Origin: Variovorax sp. YR216
Lineage (GTDB): Bacteria; Pseudomonadota; Gammaproteobacteria; Burkholderiales; Burkholderiaceae_C
Direction of reading: 5' to 3'
Length of the DNA stretch: 64,000 nucleotides
Assembly (NCBI RefSeq): GCF_900107745.1
Contig: NZ_FNRO01000010.1
Coordinates: 124,001-188,000, forward strand
Part shown: positions 63,453 through 64,000 of the stretch, piece after piece
Layout: each line of letters starts with the position of its first letter
Numbering within the stretch: the stretch's first letter is position 1
Notes under the pieces: generated by a model
Database searches by the model: none
What the model was told of the DNA's origin: nothing
Seen by the model: only the letters and a program-made list of their open reading frames with translations
Position numbers and translations under genes: made by a program

Positions 63453-63737
63453 ATGTCGTCACAACCACAAGTCCTCAACTCCCGACAGGTCAGCCATGTG
63501 CTCGAACTGATCGAAATCAATCTGCTCGCACCTGGCGAGGCGACTCGAAAGCTCGAGGCGTTGACGCAGGCTGGTGAGTTCTCCCAGACGGAGTGCTACG
63601 CGATCCGCATGCTGCTCGTGCTCGACCATGTCGACATGGTCAGCGCGCTGCGTGAAGCGAGCGAAGACGACGAAGCGCTCTCGCTGGTGCGCGACCGCCT
63701 CGCGCACGAAGCGCGAGTGGTCTGCGAAGGGGGCTGA
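63453..63737 (+). CDS. Small conserved hypothetical protein
   Basis: A 94-residue helical, acidic protein (LNSRQVSHVLELIEINLLAP, FSQTECYAIRMLLVLDHVDM, then DRLAHEARVVCEGG). GAGAGGAA stands about nine bases upstream of the ATG at 63453, and codon use fits the window. I do not recognise a family. No signal peptide or membrane segment. Confidence 0.6.
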   Translation: MSSQPQVLNSRQVSHVLELIEINLLAPGEATRKLEALTQAGEFSQTECYAIRMLLVLDHVDMVSALREASEDDEALSLVRDRLAHEARVVCEGG

Positions 63738-63790
63738 GTCTAACGATCGTCAGAGACTCTCGGCCGGCCGATACGGCCAATACGGGCCGC

Positions 63791-64000
63791 TCAGTCGTGC
63801 AGTCGCTTCGCGATCAACTCGCGCAGTATCGACAACCCCGGCGCCTCCGTCCGCCCCGCCAGCGTGACCAGCCCGAAATGCGCGCCGGTTGCGATCGCCG
63901 GTCTCACAGGCAGTTGAACCAGGTCCGGCGCGGCCGCGTGGATCGCAAACAGCACGGCATCGCTTTCGCGCACCACCTCGACCAGGCTCGATAGCTCGTT
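63791..64000 (-). CDS. LysR-family transcriptional regulator, 3' end only
   Basis: The C-terminal 69 residues of a LysR-type regulator; the frame is open through the right edge. NELSSLVEVVRESDAVLFAI and APDLVQLPVRPAIATGAHFG are the usual last part of the effector-binding domain (s-s-LvexVreSdaxx). The final segment LTLAGRTEAPGLSILRELIA type (visible as APGLSILRELIAKRLHD) gives the family's standard C-terminus. The DNA-binding part lies outside the window, so its target cannot be inferred. Confidence 0.85.
   Translation of the reverse strand, partial: NELSSLVEVVRESDAVLFAIHAAAPDLVQLPVRPAIATGAHFGLVTLAGRTEAPGLSILRELIAKRLHD

Overview
The window is high-GC DNA from a betaproteobacterium, most likely a Variovorax-like member of the Comamonadaceae. 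This rests on GC-rich codon use, Gram-negative envelope genes (autotransporter, OmpA-type protein, outer-membrane channel, TRAP and ABC importers), a serC-serA pair and the DUF3348/DUF802/OmpA/DUF2894 gene set familiar from Burkholderiales. Genus is an inference; there is no rRNA or tRNA gene to settle it.

Layout. (1) 1-4.0 kb: the 3' part of a polyprenyl diphosphate synthase, then a saccharopine-dehydrogenase-like reductase and a protein with an acetoacetate-decarboxylase-like C-terminus, spaced as one operon. (2) 3.9-14 kb: a large cyclase/ATPase regulator, an outer-membrane channel, aspA, an MFS exporter, a DHFR-fold reductase and a Tat-exported amidohydrolase. (3) 14-18 kb: a tightly overlapping four-gene unit encoding a MotA/TolQ-like protein with a very long coiled tail, a MotB/OmpA-like partner and two proteins of unknown function. 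Its two membrane subunits have the architecture of the Zorya ZorAB motor. (4) 18-35.8 kb: a lipocalin-like protein, a hypothetical protein, an (alpha/alpha)6 glycosidase, then a long minus-strand sugar operon: ABC importer, GH5, Gfo/Idh/MocA, ThuA, GH3, XylX, XylB and XylD, with a divergent ROK repressor. It appears to import and cleave beta-xylosides and feed xylose into a Weimberg-type oxidative route. (5) 35.8-48 kb: serA/serC, an autotransporter with a polyproline linker, and a minus-strand series DUF3300-DUF2950-PPK2-phospholipase D-SulP.

(6) 48-56.7 kb: beyond an IS3-family remnant lies a sugar-acid cluster: DUF1537 kinase, RuBisCO-like protein, VOC protein, fused TRAP permease, DctP, SDR and a divergent LacI regulator. 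An identical 18-bp sequence lies upstream of the TRAP operon and between SDR and lacI, and is a good operator candidate. (7) 56.7-59.9 kb: a scarred, more AT-rich island with a berberine-bridge-oxidase tail, an IS66 OrfA fragment and two unrecognised genes, one with an HEGRH zinc-protease motif and one long-helical. (8) 59.9-64 kb: an acyl-CoA synthetase, small proteins, thioredoxin 2, a nucleoside deoxyribosyltransferase-like protein and the 3' end of a LysR regulator.

The observations most worth following are the Zorya-like motor module with unknown partners, the RuBisCO-like/DUF1537 cluster with its repeated operator, and the HEGRH/helical gene pair in the scarred island. Long open frames antisense to real genes are common in this GC-rich DNA and were discarded.
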